From: RCIO01 sp035555795
GTDB lineage: Bacteria > Pseudomonadota > Alphaproteobacteria > Rhizobiales > Rhizobiaceae
NCBI GenBank assembly: GCA_035555795.1
Contig: DATMGE010000073.1
Span: 1-64,000, forward strand
Direction of reading: 5' to 3'
Length of the DNA: 64,000 bases
In this document: positions 16,406-25,157 of the stretch, in pieces
How the letters are laid out: the number at the start of each line of letters is the position of its first letter
How positions within the stretch are numbered: the first letter of the stretch is position 1
Translations under genes and position numbers: made by a program
The notes under the pieces: model-generated
What the model was told of the DNA's origin: nothing
The model's database searches: none
What the model saw: only the letters and a program-made list of their open reading frames with translations

Positions 16406-17585
16406 AAATGGCTAGTCGCTTCCATGCGGCGTTTTCGGCCGAAGACCGCACGCAGGCTTCGATGAAGGCGACGCCCTCCACGCCGTCTTCGACTGTCGGG
16501 AAGATCACGTCGTCATCCGGCGTGCGTCCTTCACGCGCGGCGCGGATGGCGCGCGCGGCCTCGGCATAGATGGTGGCGAAGCCTTCCAGATAGCCTTCCG
16601 GATGTCCGGACGGGATCCGGCTCACCCGTGCAGCCGCCACGCCGGCGCCGGCGCCTCCCCGCGTGATCAGCTGTTTCGGCTGCCCCAGTTCGGTGAACCA
16701 GAGATGGTTGGGTTGTTCCTGGCTCCACTCCACCCCGCCCTTGGTGCCGTAGACACGCAAGCGCAACCCGTTTTCATTGCCGGGCGCCACCTGGCTTGCC
16801 CAGATCGCCCCCTTGGCGGCAGGGAGCCCGTCCCCCGGAGCGAAACGCAATGTGATATGGGCATTGTCGTCCAGCCGGCGGCCGGGCACGAAGGCATCGA
16901 GATCGGCCGACAACAGGTCGACCTTGAGACCGGTGACGAAGCGCAGCAGGTTGAAGGCATGCGTGCCGATATCGCCAACCGCCCCGCCGGCGCCCGACTT
17001 CGCCGGGTCGGTGCGCCAGTCCGCCTGTTTGGAACTGACCGCCTCGGTCAGCCAGTCCTGCGCATATTCAGCCTGCACGACGCGGATGTCGCCGAGAAGA
17101 CCCTTCTCGACCATTTCCCGCGCCTGCCTGACCATGGGATAACCGGTGTAATTGTGGGTCAGCACCAGCAGTTTGCCCGTGCGCGCCACCAGCGCCGCCA
17201 GTTCCCTGGCATCCGCAAGGTTCGATGTCAGCGGCTTGTCGCAGATGACATGGATGCCAGCCTCGAGAAAGGCTTTGGCTGCCGGCCAGTGCACGTGATT
17301 GGGCGTGACGATCGACACCGCCTCGATGCCGTCGGCGCGCTGCGACTCCGCCTTCGCCATTTCGGCGAAGGAAGCGTAGGCGCGATCCGGCGCGATTCCA
17401 AGTTCTTCAGCCGAAGCCTTCGCCCGCCCCGGATCGGAGGAAAACGCCCCGGCAACCAGTGAAAACGCGCCGTCCAGCCGCGCGGCGATGCGGTGCACGC
17501 CGCCGATGAAAGCCCCCTGCCCGCCGCCGACCATGCCAAGCCGGATCGGGCCGCTGTCAGGCGTTATATCTCTGCCGCTCACCAT
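16404..17585 (-). CDS. Gfo/Idh/MocA family oxidoreductase, copy 1
   Basis: A 393-residue NAD(P)-dependent sugar dehydrogenase. The ATG at 17585 follows GGAGGGAAC. The Rossmann motif is LGMVGGGQGAFIGGVH near residue 17, and the family lysine motif is in VICDKPLTSN. AVGDIGTHAFNLLRFVTG supplies the D-x3-H pair that contacts the sugar. It lies 84 bases downstream of the TIM-barrel isomerase, a pairing often seen in pathways that go through 3-keto sugars. It closes the minus-strand operon that starts at 21569. The substrate is not defined. Confidence 0.9.
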   Translation of the reverse strand: MVSGRDITPDSGPIRLGMVGGGQGAFIGGVHRIAARLDGAFSLVAGAFSSDPGRAKASAEELGIAPDRAYASFAEMAKAESQRADGIEAVSIVTPNHVHWPAAKAFLEAGIHVICDKPLTSNLADARELAALVARTGKLLVLTHNYTGYPMVRQAREMVEKGLLGDIRVVQAEYAQDWLTEAVSSKQADWRTDPAKSGAGGAVGDIGTHAFNLLRFVTGLKVDLLSADLDAFVPGRRLDDNAHITLRFAPGDGLPAAKGAIWASQVAPGNENGLRLRVYGTKGGVEWSQEQPNHLWFTELGQPKQLITRGGAGAGVAAARVSRIPSGHPEGYLEGFATIYAEAARAIRAAREGRTPDDDVIFPTVEDGVEGVAFIEACVRSSAENAAWKRLAI

Positions 17586-17606
17586 GACTTGTTCCCTCCA
17601 TCCGCC

Positions 17607-17672
17607 TAACGCTCTTTGTTCTAGCCGCATTCATGCGACGCCAAGCGATTCCGCCTGGCTGAAAATGCTCTA
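17607..17672 (-). repeat. Rhizobiales-type dispersed intergenic repeat
   Basis: Read on the minus strand this begins CTAGAGCATTTTCAGCCAG, continues with a GCGG-AAT-CGCTTGGC hairpin core and a GTCGCATGAATGCGGC segment, and ends near AACAAAGAGCGTTAG. The CTAGAGCATTTTC start, inverted core and ACAAAGAGC end resemble a small palindromic element scattered between genes in Mesorhizobium- and Rhizobium-like genomes. Its first bases supply the stop codon of the gene at 17670-18728. The family assignment is from memory of the motif. Confidence 0.5.
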
Positions 17673-18728
17673 GGCGATCCCCATCATCTTCCGCAGCGCC
17701 GCCCGATCCGTCGTGCTGCCGGCGAAATCGTCGAAGGCCTTGTCGGTCACCTCGATGAGGTGGGCCGCGATGAAAGGTGCACCTTCGGCAGCCCCTTGCG
17801 CAGGGCTCTTGAGGCAGCACTCCCACTCCAGCACGGCCCAGCGGTCATAGCCATACTGCGCAAGCTTGGAGAAGATGCCGCCGAAATCGACCTGCCCGTC
17901 GCCCAGCGAGCGGAAGCGGCCTGCCCGCTCGATCCAGCCCTTGTAGCCCGAATAGACACCTTGCCGGCCGGTGGGGTTGAACTCGGCATCCTTCACATGG
18001 AAGGCCGAAATGCGCTCGTGATAGATGTCGATGAAGGCGAGATAGTCGAGCTGCTGCAGCAGGAAGTGCGACGGGTCATAGTTGATCGTGCACCGCTTGT
18101 GCCCGCCGACCGCATCGAGAAACATCTCGAAGGTCGCGCCGTCGAAAACATCCTCGCCGGGATGGATTTCATAGCCGAGATCGACGCCGTTCTCCTCATA
18201 GACGTCGAGGATCGGCTTCCAGCGCCGCCCCTGTTCGGCGAATGCCTCCTCGATCAGCCCTTCTGGCCGCTGCGGCCAGGGATAGAGATAGGGAAAGGCC
18301 AGCGATCCGGTGAAGCTGACCGACGCCTTCAGCCCCATATGGCCCGAGGCCTTCGCCGCCATCTGGAGCTGTTCCACCGCCCAGGCCTGCCGCGCCTTTG
18401 GGTTGTTATGCACCTCCTTCGGCGCGAACCCGTCGAACTGGCTGTCATAGGCCGGATGAACCGCAACCAGCTGCCCTTGCAGATGCGTCGAAAGCTCGGT
18501 CACTTCGACGCCCGCGTCGGCGCAGATCCCCTTCACTTCGTCGCAATAGTCCTTCGAGGAGGCAGCCTTGCGAAGGTCGAACAGGCGCCCGTCCCAGGTG
18601 GGGATCTGGACTCCCTTGTAGCCAAGCTCCGCCGCCCATGCGGCAATCGAGGCAAGCGAATTGAACGGGGCGTCATCTCCCGCGAACTGCGCCAGAAATA
18701 TTGCGGGGCCCTTGATCATTCCAGGCAT
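17670..18728 (-). CDS. Sugar phosphate isomerase/epimerase family protein (xylose-isomerase-like TIM barrel)
   Basis: A 352-residue AP-endonuclease-2-type TIM barrel. The ATG at 18728 follows AGGAGAGG. Metal-site landmarks are YEIHPGEDV, NYDPSHFLLQ, FHVKDAEFN and VLEWECC, which provide Glu, Asp/His, His and Glu ligands. Such enzymes isomerise or epimerise sugars, or catalyse elimination or hydration on 3-keto sugars. It is paired with a Gfo/Idh/MocA dehydrogenase downstream and lies directly below the ROK regulator. Levoglucosan and other 3-keto-glycoside routes use this enzyme pair, so one of those is a reasonable but unproven guess. Confidence 0.88.
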   Translation of the reverse strand: MPGMIKGPAIFLAQFAGDDAPFNSLASIAAWAAELGYKGVQIPTWDGRLFDLRKAASSKDYCDEVKGICADAGVEVTELSTHLQGQLVAVHPAYDSQFDGFAPKEVHNNPKARQAWAVEQLQMAAKASGHMGLKASVSFTGSLAFPYLYPWPQRPEGLIEEAFAEQGRRWKPILDVYEENGVDLGYEIHPGEDVFDGATFEMFLDAVGGHKRCTINYDPSHFLLQQLDYLAFIDIYHERISAFHVKDAEFNPTGRQGVYSGYKGWIERAGRFRSLGDGQVDFGGIFSKLAQYGYDRWAVLEWECCLKSPAQGAAEGAPFIAAHLIEVTDKAFDDFAGSTTDRAALRKMMGIA

Positions 18729-18750
18729 GGAACCTCTCCTGACTATTCGA

Positions 18751-20025
18751 TTAGCGTCTGGCGCGGCGGCCGCGCGATTGTTCTGTCCGGTAGAGGCGAT
18801 GCAGCACGAGTGCCGCCGCCCCGCGCGCCCAGCTGTCGTCGACGATCTGGTCGCGCACCAGCTCGACGCGCTCGGCCTGGGCCGGACGCAGGCTCGAAAA
18901 CAGTGCATCGCGCATGATGTCGAACCAGAGGTCGGCGCTGGTCATGGTCGGGCCGACGAAGATGATGCGTCCAGGATCGATCACCGACACGACATTGGCG
19001 AGCGATCGGCCGATCTGATGGCCGGCGCGCTCGAATATGTTGCGGATCGCGGCATCGCCGTCGCGCGCCCGCGCGGCCAGTTCCTCGACCTGCGCCTCGC
19101 GGATCACCGGATCGTCGGGCGGCGTGCCGTCGCCGAACGGCTTGTCGGGCAAGGACGCGGCGGCAAGCAGGATCGCCCGCTGGCCGGCGAAGGATTCCAG
19201 GCAGCCATGCTGTCCGCATTCGCATAGCGGGCCGCTTTCGACGGCCTTGGTATGCCCGAACTCGCTGGCGAAACCATGCGCGCCGCGATGCACCATGCCG
19301 TTGAGGATCAGGCCAAGACCCACGCCATAGCCGATGGTGATGACCACGCCGCTGTCGATATCCTGCGCCTTGCCGAACAGCCGCTCATAGGCGGCCAGCG
19401 GAACGGCATGGCTCTCGATCATGGTCGGGATGCCGAGCCGCTTTTCGAGCAGGTCGCCAAAACGCACCGGCACTTTTGAGAAGGCCGGGCTCCAATGGCA
19501 GACGCCGCTTTCGGAATCGACGATGCCCGGCACGCCGGCGCAAACCGCGCCGATCTGCTGCAAGGTGAGCCCGCAGGCGCTGACGGCGCTGCGCACGGCG
19601 TCCTCCACGACGTCGGCGACGACGGCCGGGGGCTGGCGGCTGGAACGGAACGGAATCTTGGTCGTGCCCACGACCTCGCAGACGAAATCCGTCACCGAAA
19701 CGGTAATCTGCGTGACCGCGATGCGCACGCCGACCGCATAGGCCGCCTGCGGATTGATGCGCAGGAGAACCCGTGGCCGGCCGCGTCCGGTCTTCTCCGG
19801 GGCCGCTGCCGTCTCCTCGAGATGCAACTGCCCGCCGCGAAGCAGCTTGCCGGTGATCTCCGTCACCGTCGAGCGGCTGAGCCCCGTGCGCCCCGAAAGC
19901 TCGACCCGCGAAATGGGCCCGTGCCGGCGCATGGCATCAAGGATCAGCCCCGTATTGACGCCCCGCGCCGCATCCGTCCCGGCCTCAGGGGCCTTCGCTA
20001 TCCGCCGGCGCGCAGTTCCTGTCAT
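18751..20025 (-). CDS. ROK-family transcriptional regulator
   Basis: A 424-residue protein with an N-terminal winged helix (about residues 20-75, ISRVELSGRTGLSRSTVTEITGKLL) fused to a ROK sugar-kinase-like domain. The zinc-binding motif CECGQHGCLES is intact, along with GHTKAVESG. VCAGVPGIVDSESG lies in the sugar-binding region. Proteins of this layout (NagC, Mlc, XylR) repress sugar genes and release DNA on binding a sugar. Its ATG overlaps the stop of the upstream dehydrogenase (ATGA). The likely targets are the two AT-rich divergent regions at 21570-22002 and 28254-28422. Confidence 0.9.
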   Translation of the reverse strand: MTGTARRRIAKAPEAGTDAARGVNTGLILDAMRRHGPISRVELSGRTGLSRSTVTEITGKLLRGGQLHLEETAAAPEKTGRGRPRVLLRINPQAAYAVGVRIAVTQITVSVTDFVCEVVGTTKIPFRSSRQPPAVVADVVEDAVRSAVSACGLTLQQIGAVCAGVPGIVDSESGVCHWSPAFSKVPVRFGDLLEKRLGIPTMIESHAVPLAAYERLFGKAQDIDSGVVITIGYGVGLGLILNGMVHRGAHGFASEFGHTKAVESGPLCECGQHGCLESFAGQRAILLAAASLPDKPFGDGTPPDDPVIREAQVEELAARARDGDAAIRNIFERAGHQIGRSLANVVSVIDPGRIIFVGPTMTSADLWFDIMRDALFSSLRPAQAERVELVRDQIVDDSWARGAAALVLHRLYRTEQSRGRRARR

Positions 20026-21080
20026 GCCAACGCCCCTTCCCTGGCTACGCCTTCGGCTGGCAGGGCATCGACATCCACCCACCGCCCGGCAGCCTGCGCC
20101 GAATGCGCCAGCGCATCGAGCGCGCGCATATTGGCCATCGCATCGGACATCGGCACCAGCGGCGGCTCGATTCCCCTGACGGCGCGCGCGAAGGATTCCA
20201 TCTGCAGGCGGAACTGCGCCACATCACGGAAGACGAGCTCCCGTGACAACGCCTCGTCGTCGGAATCGACCGTGACGACCGCCGGTTGGCCGCCGACCTG
20301 CATGACAGGCAGCATGACCTCTATCCGGCCTTTGGTCCCGAGAATGTTGAAGCGTTGCAAACGGCGCATTTGGGTCGATATCGTGAAGCTGGCAGTCCCT
20401 GAAGGGAAGTGCATCAGCGCCGTCGCAGACGCAAGTGTGCCGAAGCGCGGATCAGTCTCGCCGATCGCGGCGACGCGGTCCGGCTCCGCTCCGAAAACGA
20501 AGCGCGCGAGATGCGCAATGTAGCAGCCATTGTCGCGCAGGACGCTCCAGCCGAGATCGGTGCGATTGAAGGCCTGTGCAGGATCATCGGCGCCCGGCGG
20601 CACGCGCGTGAGCGCGCCCTGTATGGCGCGGACGTCCCCGATCGCCCCCGAACGGATCGTCTCCATCACCGCATGCCATTGCGGATGGTGGCGAACCATC
20701 ATGCCTTCCATGAACAGCTTGCCGGAGGAACGGCGAGCGGCATCGACCTCTTCCAGCTCCCTGGCGCTCGCGGTTGCCGGCTTCTCCACCAGCACATGCT
20801 TGCCGGCGCGCAAGGCGTCTGACGCCCATCGCGCATGGGCACCGATGGGCAGGGCGATGTAGACGGCCTCGATCTCCGGATCGGCGATGAGCGCATCAGG
20901 GCCTGCCGATACGCGCCCGATGCCGAAGCGCGCGGCAGCCGCCCGCGAACTTGCTTCGCCGTGGCCCGCAATCGTTTCGACCGACACGAGCGGACTGCCC
21001 GAAAGTTGCGACAGCGTCAGGTTTGCAGCAGTGCCGGCGCCAAGAACACCCAGTCGGAGGGGTTTGAAATCAGTACTCAT
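20022..21080 (-). CDS. Gfo/Idh/MocA family oxidoreductase, copy 2
   Basis: A 352-residue dehydrogenase. The Rossmann motif is LGVLGAGTAANLTL near the N-terminus, the lysine motif is VLVEKPATAS, and LRDNGCYIAHLARFVFG takes the place of the usual D-x-G-x-Y/H motif. It lies 21 bases after the VOC gene and overlaps the ROK regulator by 4 bases, so it is in the same operon. The role is oxidation or reduction of a sugar with NAD(P). Substrate unknown. Confidence 0.89.
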   Translation of the reverse strand: MSTDFKPLRLGVLGAGTAANLTLSQLSGSPLVSVETIAGHGEASSRAAAARFGIGRVSAGPDALIADPEIEAVYIALPIGAHARWASDALRAGKHVLVEKPATASARELEEVDAARRSSGKLFMEGMMVRHHPQWHAVMETIRSGAIGDVRAIQGALTRVPPGADDPAQAFNRTDLGWSVLRDNGCYIAHLARFVFGAEPDRVAAIGETDPRFGTLASATALMHFPSGTASFTISTQMRRLQRFNILGTKGRIEVMLPVMQVGGQPAVVTVDSDDEALSRELVFRDVAQFRLQMESFARAVRGIEPPLVPMSDAMANMRALDALAHSAQAAGRWVDVDALPAEGVAREGALA

Positions 21081-21101
21081 GTCTCATTCCCGAAGCTGCG
21101 C

Positions 21102-21569
21102 TCAAGCGGCGCGGTCGCCCGCATTCTGCATCGACATCCAGGGCTCGCAGCGATCGCGCGGACCGCCTTCCTGGACGACCTCGATCTCGGTGCCGTCCGG
21201 CGTGGTGAAGATGGCGATCATGCCGTTGCGCGGCGGCAGGTTGAGCGTAAGGCCAAGATCCAGCACCTTCTGGCAGAAGGCGTAGATATCGTCGACGCGG
21301 TAGGCGAGATGGCCGAAGCGCTTCGCGGTGCTGGTGAAATAGTCGCGCGCCTCCTCGTCCCAATACCAGGCGAGCTCGAGCGTGGGCGCGAACTTGGTGG
21401 AGCTGGCCGCCTCCACGTCATGCGGTGCGGCGAGGAACACATTCGTCATCCGGAACTCGTCCAGCACCATCCTGCGCACTTCGACCATGCCGAGCTGATC
21501 GCGATAGAATTTGAGCGACTCGTCGAGGTCCTTAACGCGGATGAGCGTGTGCAGATAGCGAAGCGACAT
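21102..21569 (-). CDS. VOC family (glyoxalase-like) protein, copy 1
   Basis: A 155-residue vicinal-oxygen-chelate protein with two beta-alpha-beta-beta-beta modules. The candidate metal ligands sit at YLHTLIRV (H7), the FLAAPHDVE/LELA region, GHLAYRVDDIY and TEIEVVQEG. It resembles lactoylglutathione lyase, but metal-dependent isomerases, dioxygenases and lyases share this fold. It is the first gene of the minus-strand sugar operon. Two further VOC genes lie at 28423 and 28890 in the same locus, so a pathway role is more likely than general methylglyoxal detoxification. Confidence 0.88.
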   Translation of the reverse strand: MSLRYLHTLIRVKDLDESLKFYRDQLGMVEVRRMVLDEFRMTNVFLAAPHDVEAASSTKFAPTLELAWYWDEEARDYFTSTAKRFGHLAYRVDDIYAFCQKVLDLGLTLNLPPRNGMIAIFTTPDGTEIEVVQEGGPRDRCEPWMSMQNAGDRAA

Positions 21570-22002
21570 TCCAGGGTCTCCCGTCCTTTGATGGCGACAT
21601 CCATGGTCGCAGCTCGCAGAACGCTAGCGGCGATCCGGCGCAGAATCCAGATATAATTCTGTCTTCGAACAAAATATTGCAAAATCGAGCTCGAAAAGCC
21701 GTTCACCACCAACATCTGGCAAACGAGAAATGCTGATCTAATCGAGCACGATAATCCTTTTTCATCAACAATTTAGCCCGTTTTTTGTGACATTCTGCAT
21801 TCTGGCACTAAAGCTGATGCTGCAATGCGGCAGAGCATTTTCAGGTCAAATATCACGCACTGCGCATTGACATCGGAGGAAACTCGTCATTTTAATTCGG
21901 ATAACGAATATATTCTGGATGGCAGGGAGGAGCCTGCTCCACCAGAAGCCTTTGTTCGCCAGGCGGCAATGACCGCCGACGAGACAACCCAGGGAGGAAG
22001 GC
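21570..22002. promoter_or_regulatory. Divergent AT-rich control region of the sugar locus (433 bases)
   Basis: This region separates the VOC/dehydrogenase/ROK operon from the ABC importer operon. No gene was found in it. The inverted repeat ATTCG-N5-CGAAT lies at 21895-21909 within TTTAATTCGGA (21891-21901). TCGAACAAAAT lies at 21665-21675. Both motifs recur in the gap at 28254-28422, the second as its reverse complement. They are good candidates for operator sites of the ROK regulator. GGGAGGAAGGC before 22003 is the ribosome-binding site of the binding-protein gene. Confidence 0.6.
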
Positions 22003-23235
22003 ATGAAGAAATTACTGCTGGCCGGCGTTGCCGCGCTTTCGCTCTTCGCCGGAAGCGCATCAGCCCAGGAAAAGACCGAAGTCATCCACCACTTCACCGC
22101 CGCGACCGAGCGCGATTCGCTCAAGATCCTCGCGGACAAATTCACCGAAATGGGCGGCACATGGGTCGACAATGCCGTCGCCGGGCCGCCAAATTCGCGC
22201 CGCGTCTACACGTCCCGCATGCAGGCGGGCCAGCCGCCGCAAGCCTATGCCACCGTGACCAATCGCGACCATCTCGACTTCATCAAGCAGGGCCTTCTGG
22301 TCGACATCGACACCGTTGCCACCGAGGGCAACTGGCGCGAGAAGTTCCCGAAGGCGATCATCGACGCGATCTCCGGCGCCGACGGCAAGATCTACCTCGT
22401 TCCCGCCGCGCTCTACGTGCCGAACATGGTCTTCTACAACAAGACGCTGTTCGACAAATTCGGCATCGAGGTTCCGGCGCAATATGACGAGACCTTCTTC
22501 GCCGCGCTCGACAAGCTCAAGGAAAACGGTGTCGTGCCGCTGGCATTCAGCTCCGACGCCTTCCACATCCGCTTCCCGTTCGAGGGCATGCTGCTGGCCC
22601 TGGGCGGTCAGGACATGTGGAACAAGGTCTGGGTCGAGCGCGACGAGGCAACGTTGCGCAGCGACGAGTTCCGCCACATCGTCGAGACCTTCGGTCGCCT
22701 GCGCGGCTATGTCGACGAAGGTGCCGCCGGCCGGCCCTGGAACCTGTCGGCCAACATGCTGGCGAGCGGCCAGGCCGGCGTTCAGATCATGGGTTCGTGG
22801 GCGAATGGCGAATACCGCGCCGCCGGCCTTTCGGCCGAAAAGGAATTCGGCTGCTTCATTCCAGGCCAGATGACGCATGTCCACGGCGACGTGTTCGTGT
22901 TTCCCAAGCAGCCGGGCGCAAGCGAGGCGACGGCAGGCCAGAAGCTGCTGGCCGAGGTCGTGGCCGATCCGGCCATCCAGACCGCCTATGTCGAACCGCG
23001 CGGCGCGATGCCGGTCCGCCTCGATGCCGAATTCCCGAAGAATGGCGACGCTTGCCTGAAACTCGGCCTCGACACGTTCCGCACCGAAGGTGCCGTCGCC
23101 GCTAACCCGCGCTCGCATATCGACCCGCAGGTCGACGGCGAATATCGCGATATCATGAACGAGTTCTTCGCAGTGCCGGACATGCCGGTCGACGAGGTGA
23201 TCGACCGGCTCGTCGAGGCGCTGCAGGCCTCCTGA
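22003..23235 (+). CDS. ABC transporter sugar-binding protein (family 1)
   Basis: A 410-residue periplasmic binding protein with a signal peptide (KKLLLAGVAALSLFAGSASA, cleaved at about residue 22) and a strong GGGAGGAAGGC site. The sequence is of the MalE/UgpB-type extracellular family 1: an early EVIHHFTAATERDSLKILADKF, VPNMVFYNKTLFDKFGIEVP in the hinge region, and a GQAGVQIMGSWANGEY block. It starts the plus-strand operon with two permeases and an ATPase. The ligand is a sugar, not further defined. Confidence 0.93.
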   Translation: MKKLLLAGVAALSLFAGSASAQEKTEVIHHFTAATERDSLKILADKFTEMGGTWVDNAVAGPPNSRRVYTSRMQAGQPPQAYATVTNRDHLDFIKQGLLVDIDTVATEGNWREKFPKAIIDAISGADGKIYLVPAALYVPNMVFYNKTLFDKFGIEVPAQYDETFFAALDKLKENGVVPLAFSSDAFHIRFPFEGMLLALGGQDMWNKVWVERDEATLRSDEFRHIVETFGRLRGYVDEGAAGRPWNLSANMLASGQAGVQIMGSWANGEYRAAGLSAEKEFGCFIPGQMTHVHGDVFVFPKQPGASEATAGQKLLAEVVADPAIQTAYVEPRGAMPVRLDAEFPKNGDACLKLGLDTFRTEGAVAANPRSHIDPQVDGEYRDIMNEFFAVPDMPVDEVIDRLVEALQAS

Positions 23236-23350
23236 TCGAGTGCGCTGGTCCGGTCAGCACCGCTCCGGACCAGCGCCTTGCGAATACAGACAACGGGACC
23301 GAGGCGCATTGCCCTGCATGTGCGCAAAACGCCCGCGAGGAGGGACGGCG

Positions 23351-24232
23351 ATGAGATTTCTGGCTGCGAAAGTGGCGCTGGCGCCAACGGCGCTCATTGT
23401 CGCCGTTGTATTCATCGGTGCGATCGCCTGGACCGTGGGGCTGTCCTTCACGCCGTCGCGCGGCGTGCCCGAATGGAGTTTCGTCGGCCTCGACCAGTAT
23501 GCCGCGCTGTTCCGCAGTTCGCGCTGGATCGTCTCGCTCAAGAACATGGCGATCTTCGGGATCGGGCTGATCGGCGGCGCGCTCGTGCTCGGCGTCCTGC
23601 TTGCCATCTTCATCGACCAGAACCTGCGCGGCGAAGGCATATTCCGCACCATCTTCCTCTATCCGTTCGCGCTGTCCTACATCGTCACCGGCTTCGCCTG
23701 GCAGTGGTTTCTCAACCCGCAGCTGGGGCTGCAGAAATTCATGCAGGACCTCGGCTGGGAAACCTTTTCGTTCAAGCTTTTGATCGACCGTGACCTGGCG
23801 ATCTACACCATCGTCGCGGCCGCCGTCTGGCATTCGGCCGGCCTCGTCATGGCCATCATGCTGGCAGGGCTGCGCGGCGTCGACGAGGAGATCTGGAAGG
23901 CGACCCGGGTGGAAGGCATCCCGCGCTGGCGCGCCTATGTTTCCATCATCCTGCCGATGACCGGCCCGGCGCTCGTGACTTCGCTGCTGCTGCTCACCTT
24001 CGGCGTGATCCGCAACTACGACCTGGTCGTCGCCATGACCAATGGCGGACCGGGCATCGCCACCGAGGTCCCTGCCAAATTCGTCATGGACTACCTGTTC
24101 GAGCGCCAGAACGCGGCGCTCGCAAGTGCTGGCGCGGTGGTGATGCTGATTGCGCTGTTCGCCGCCGCCACGCCGCTTTGGTATCTGCAGCGCCGCAATG
24201 CGCGCCGCCTTGCCGCTCTCCAGAAGGGTTGA
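23351..24232 (+). CDS. Sugar ABC transporter permease (MalF-type)
   Basis: A 293-residue inner-membrane protein with six predicted segments. The ATG at 23351 follows GAGGAGGGACGGCG; a longer in-frame extension upstream lacks a ribosome-binding site. The coupling motif is EEIWKATRVEGIPRWRAYVSIILP in the cytoplasmic loop after the fourth segment. It would pair with the protein at 24237-25154 to form the channel of the importer. Confidence 0.93.
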   Translation: MRFLAAKVALAPTALIVAVVFIGAIAWTVGLSFTPSRGVPEWSFVGLDQYAALFRSSRWIVSLKNMAIFGIGLIGGALVLGVLLAIFIDQNLRGEGIFRTIFLYPFALSYIVTGFAWQWFLNPQLGLQKFMQDLGWETFSFKLLIDRDLAIYTIVAAAVWHSAGLVMAIMLAGLRGVDEEIWKATRVEGIPRWRAYVSIILPMTGPALVTSLLLLTFGVIRNYDLVVAMTNGGPGIATEVPAKFVMDYLFERQNAALASAGAVVMLIALFAAATPLWYLQRRNARRLAALQKG

Positions 24233-24236
24233 GCCG

Positions 24237-25154
24237 ATGACAGATGTCGTGATCAGCGCGCAGCAGGACCGCAGCGGCCATGCCCATGCCGGACGCAAGC
24301 CCCGGCGCATGAGTGCCGATCGGGCGGGTGTCTATGCCTTCCTGCTCATCTGTACGCTGTTCTTCCTGATCCCGATCTACACCATGGTCTCGACCTCGGT
24401 GAAGGACATGGCGGACATACGCGCCAGCAATGTGCTGTCGCCGCCTCAGCAGGTCACGCTGGCCGCGTGGGGTACCGCCTGGAACAGCGCCTGCACCGGT
24501 CTCGACTGCTCCGGCGTCAAGGTCGGCTTCCTCAACTCGGTCAAGATCGTCGTGCCGGTGGTCCTGCTGTCGATCCTGCTGGGCGCGGTCAACGGCTATG
24601 TCCTGTCCTTCTGGCGGTTCCGCGGTGCCAACATCGTCTTCACGGTCTTGATGATCGGCGCTTTCATACCCTTGCAGGTGGTGCTGTTCCCTCTCGTCAA
24701 GATGTGGGCGGCGCTCGGCATCTATGGCTCGCTTTTCGGGGTCATCGCCGTGCATGTCATCTTCGGCCTGCCGGTGGTGACGCTGATGTACCGGAATTTC
24801 TATGCCAGCCTGCCCATCGAGATCTTCAAGGCAGCGCGCGTCGACGGGGCCGGGTTCTGGCGCATCTTCTGGTCCGTGATGCTGCCCATGTCGGCGCCGA
24901 TCACCATCGTCGTCATCATCTGGCAGGCGACGGGCGCGTGGAACGATTACATTCTCGGCCTGACATTCGGCGGGCGTGAAAATGCACCCATGACGGTGCA
25001 GCTCAACAACATCATCGGCTCGCAGACCGGCGAGCGCCAGTTCAACGTCGAAATGGCGGCGACGCTGATGACGGCGGCGGTGCCGCTGCTCATCTACATC
25101 GTCTCCGGCCGCTGGTTCGTGCGCGGCATCGCCGCCGGCGCAGTAAAGGGATAG
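24237..25154 (+). CDS. Sugar ABC transporter permease (MalG-type)
   Basis: A 305-residue inner-membrane protein with six segments after a polar N-terminus of about 35 residues. The coupling motif is IEIFKAARVDGAGFWRIFWSVMLP. The start lies 4 bases after the stop of the previous permease. Together with the gene at 23351 it forms a heterodimeric channel, energised by the ATPase that begins 3 bases after it ends. Confidence 0.93.
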   Translation: MTDVVISAQQDRSGHAHAGRKPRRMSADRAGVYAFLLICTLFFLIPIYTMVSTSVKDMADIRASNVLSPPQQVTLAAWGTAWNSACTGLDCSGVKVGFLNSVKIVVPVVLLSILLGAVNGYVLSFWRFRGANIVFTVLMIGAFIPLQVVLFPLVKMWAALGIYGSLFGVIAVHVIFGLPVVTLMYRNFYASLPIEIFKAARVDGAGFWRIFWSVMLPMSAPITIVVIIWQATGAWNDYILGLTFGGRENAPMTVQLNNIIGSQTGERQFNVEMAATLMTAAVPLLIYIVSGRWFVRGIAAGAVKG

Positions 25155-25157
25155 ACC